Of a stretch of 64,000 nt of DNA, positions 62,522-64,000 are shown in pieces; position 1 is the first letter of the stretch, and each line of letters opens with the position of its first letter. The notes beneath the pieces are model-generated. The model did not search any database. It saw nothing but the letters and a program-made list of their open reading frames with translations, and had not been told where the DNA came from. The stretch comes from Paulinella micropora (Eukaryota > Cercozoa > Imbricatea > Euglyphida > Paulinellidae): contig WBZZ01005918.1 of NCBI GenBank assembly GCA_019918135.1, positions 187,501 through 251,500 on the forward strand, given 5' to 3'. The position numbers and the translations under genes are program-made.

Positions 62522-63765
62522 TTACAGGACTGAATTGAAAGAGCAAAAATAAAGCGGCTGTGTTTCATCCTCTTCTACCTGTCGGTAATATCTATCTGTA
62601 GACAAGGATGCGAAAATAGGATTAGGTCTAGATTCAGTGGTTAGAACGGGAATTTCCGCTTGTCTTTAGTTCACATGTTGCTGATGTAGATGAAGTGACA
62701 GGTTGAGGTGAGGTGGAGGAAGGGTTAGCTGGCAAGGCGCTGGAAGAAGAGCTAGCTGGCGAGGCGCTGGAAGAAGAGCTACTTTTTTCTTTCTTAACAG
62801 TAACAGACTTTCAAGAATAGTTATTTATTAACAGGGGTTTACCAGACCACGAGTGACCGTGCTCACCCCTTTGCCGTTAGTACAAGTAAGTGTAGAGTTT
62901 CGTTCGAGTAAGGTAAGGTAAGGTAAGGGGCAAGGTAGGTTTGTTTTTTAGTGCGTGTGAGCTGTGCTCACTTTGGAGGTTCTTGTTGGTAAGATTGTGG
63001 TGCGGAATTGGTTGTAGTTGCATGGTAACGGATGTAGTTCTGTTAGAGTGGAAGGTTAAGTAGCACGGCCAGTGAGAGAAAAATCACAAGTTAATATGGG
63101 TGAAAGGAGAATTTGTCAAAGTAAAAAGGCAAACTTTTTCTTCTTCCCTGTCACTGTTTGGTAACATCTCTTTCTGCTTCTGGAAATATATAGGAAAGGT
63201 TCGCTAGGTGGGGTGTCAGGTGACTCAAAGATAGTTGTCTGTTTTGCCTGCAGATACAAGGGTGTCTCCTAAGGGGTGGGAGTTCGCCTATCCCCAGTGG
63301 ATCGTAAATAGCCATAGTAGCTAGGAATCCGTACTCCCAGTTATCACAGTCCGGATCCTTACTATTGACTCGGAATGGTGGGTGGTTCACTTTAAACCCT
63401 GTGTTTAATGATGTCCCGAACATGGGGTGAGCAATGTTGTTGCACCAAAGTGCGGAAGATAGGAGTTAGACTCAACTATCAATAAAGAAGTTCCTACGGT
63501 TAAGTAGAAATTGGGAAATTATATATTATTAAGGATGAAGCAGTTTGGTGTGTCTGTGCTATGCCGTCTAGCCACAAGACACGTTTGAGGTGGGTGCCTT
63601 CAGCCAACACACGAAATGTTGTCTACTGCCTACTGCACGTCGACCCTTGCACTTAATTATATAATGATTCTGTTGAAGGCCTAAGTTATGATGCCTCTCC
63701 TTACAGATTTTGTGCAACTGATTTAAGCTGCTAACGCAGAGCTCGCTAATCAAGGCTCGATAACC
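62522..63765 (-). other. Copia II leader between 5' LTR and gag
   Basis: 1.2 kb with no supportable gene. Contains a tandem 27-bp repeat (AGCTGGCAAGGCGCTGGAAG type, 62725-62785) and an AAGGT run (62915-62935). The first bases after the LTR read GGTTATCGAGCC in element orientation, close to the copia initiator-tRNA primer site. Confidence 0.5.
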
Positions 63766-63963
63766 TGTTAGACCACTATTATTAATATAAAGACCTATGG
63801 TAGCTACACTACACCAATAGCAGTATTACAGCTTTAATAAGAAAAGGCGCGAACAGGACACGCCGCGTAACGTGACTGGCCGGATCGTAAGTAATGGCTC
63901 TACCGACACCGTTATTCTGATACGGCCGGTCCTGAACTATTAATTAAGATTATAGTTCCAACA
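63766..63963 (-). repeat. Copia II LTR, right copy (5' LTR)
   Basis: 198 bp, inverted copy of 46372-46569. Outside it ATTCC (63964-63968) is the reverse complement of GGAAT next to the other copy. Confidence 0.9.
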
Positions 63964-64000
63964 ATTCCTTTTTATTCTTGAGCTCGTAAGGGTAAGACCT
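63964..64000. other. Flank right of copia II
   Basis: Target-site copy ATTCC followed by unassigned sequence to the window end. Confidence 0.6.

Noticed and set aside
63151..63423. 90-codon minus-strand frame in the copia II leader
   Set aside because: No gag-like features and no motif; treated as leader.

Overview
The window is eukaryotic nuclear DNA built almost entirely of mobile elements. It holds two related, neighbouring Maverick/Polinton-type elements (self-synthesising DNA transposons with virus-like genes), a small LTR element inside one of them, and two copia-type LTR retrotransposons. The signs of a eukaryote are phase-0 GT-AG introns of 47-50 nt in one Polinton gene, a 67-nt intron in a flanking gene, copia retrotransposons, and long microsatellites ((TAG)n, (AT)n, (ATATT)n). 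A single-celled eukaryote or alga seems likeliest, but I cannot name the host.

Layout. Bases 1-402 are flank. Bases 403-21979 are Polinton 1 (P1), bounded by about 155-bp terminal inverted repeats (TIRs) and an imperfect 6-bp target duplication. From its left end it carries a coiled-coil gene, an intron-containing gene, an rve integrase, a charged protein, a 1121-residue phage-like fibre with an S74 chaperone, a membrane protein, a GIY-YIG nuclease, a secreted Cys-rich protein, a conserved 120-residue protein, the packaging ATPase, a basic protein, two coiled-coil proteins, an adenain-type protease, a penton-like protein, the major capsid protein, a lectin-like surface protein, a zinc-finger protein, an ExoX-C-like protein, protein-primed PolB and an AP2/zinc-finger protein. 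Seventy bases later, 22049-39897 is the right part of a second Polinton (P2), with the same core genes plus a class-3 lipase. Its left part lies far away at 48879-52816. P2 PolB is interrupted by a 1.4-kb TRIM-like element (23680-25106).

Bases 39898-46569 and 52817-63963 are halves of two copia elements, copia I (510-bp LTRs) and copia II (198-bp LTRs). A spliced gene of unknown function lies at 47419-48253.

Main result: three independent target-site duplications (P2: AGAAAT/ATTTCT; copia I: TGTTC/GAACA; copia II: GGAAT/ATTCC) are all present in inverted instead of direct orientation. Inverting one segment, from about 41.7-42.1 kb to about 58.95-59.3 kb, restores all three at once. It also makes P2 continuous except for the copia I inserted in its fibre gene. 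A copia I x copia II inversion therefore cut one Polinton into two pieces 9 kb apart.

How the genes work together: integrase and protein-primed PolB integrate and replicate the element. The ATPase, capsid, penton and protease form a virion module. Fibre, lectin-like protein and lipase look like attachment and entry functions, so these elements were probably able to form particles. Most P1 core genes carry one reading-frame break, several in homopolymers, so either recent decay or long-read assembly error is possible. P2 is more decayed, but its ATPase, lipase, ExoX-C-like and 120-residue genes are intact.
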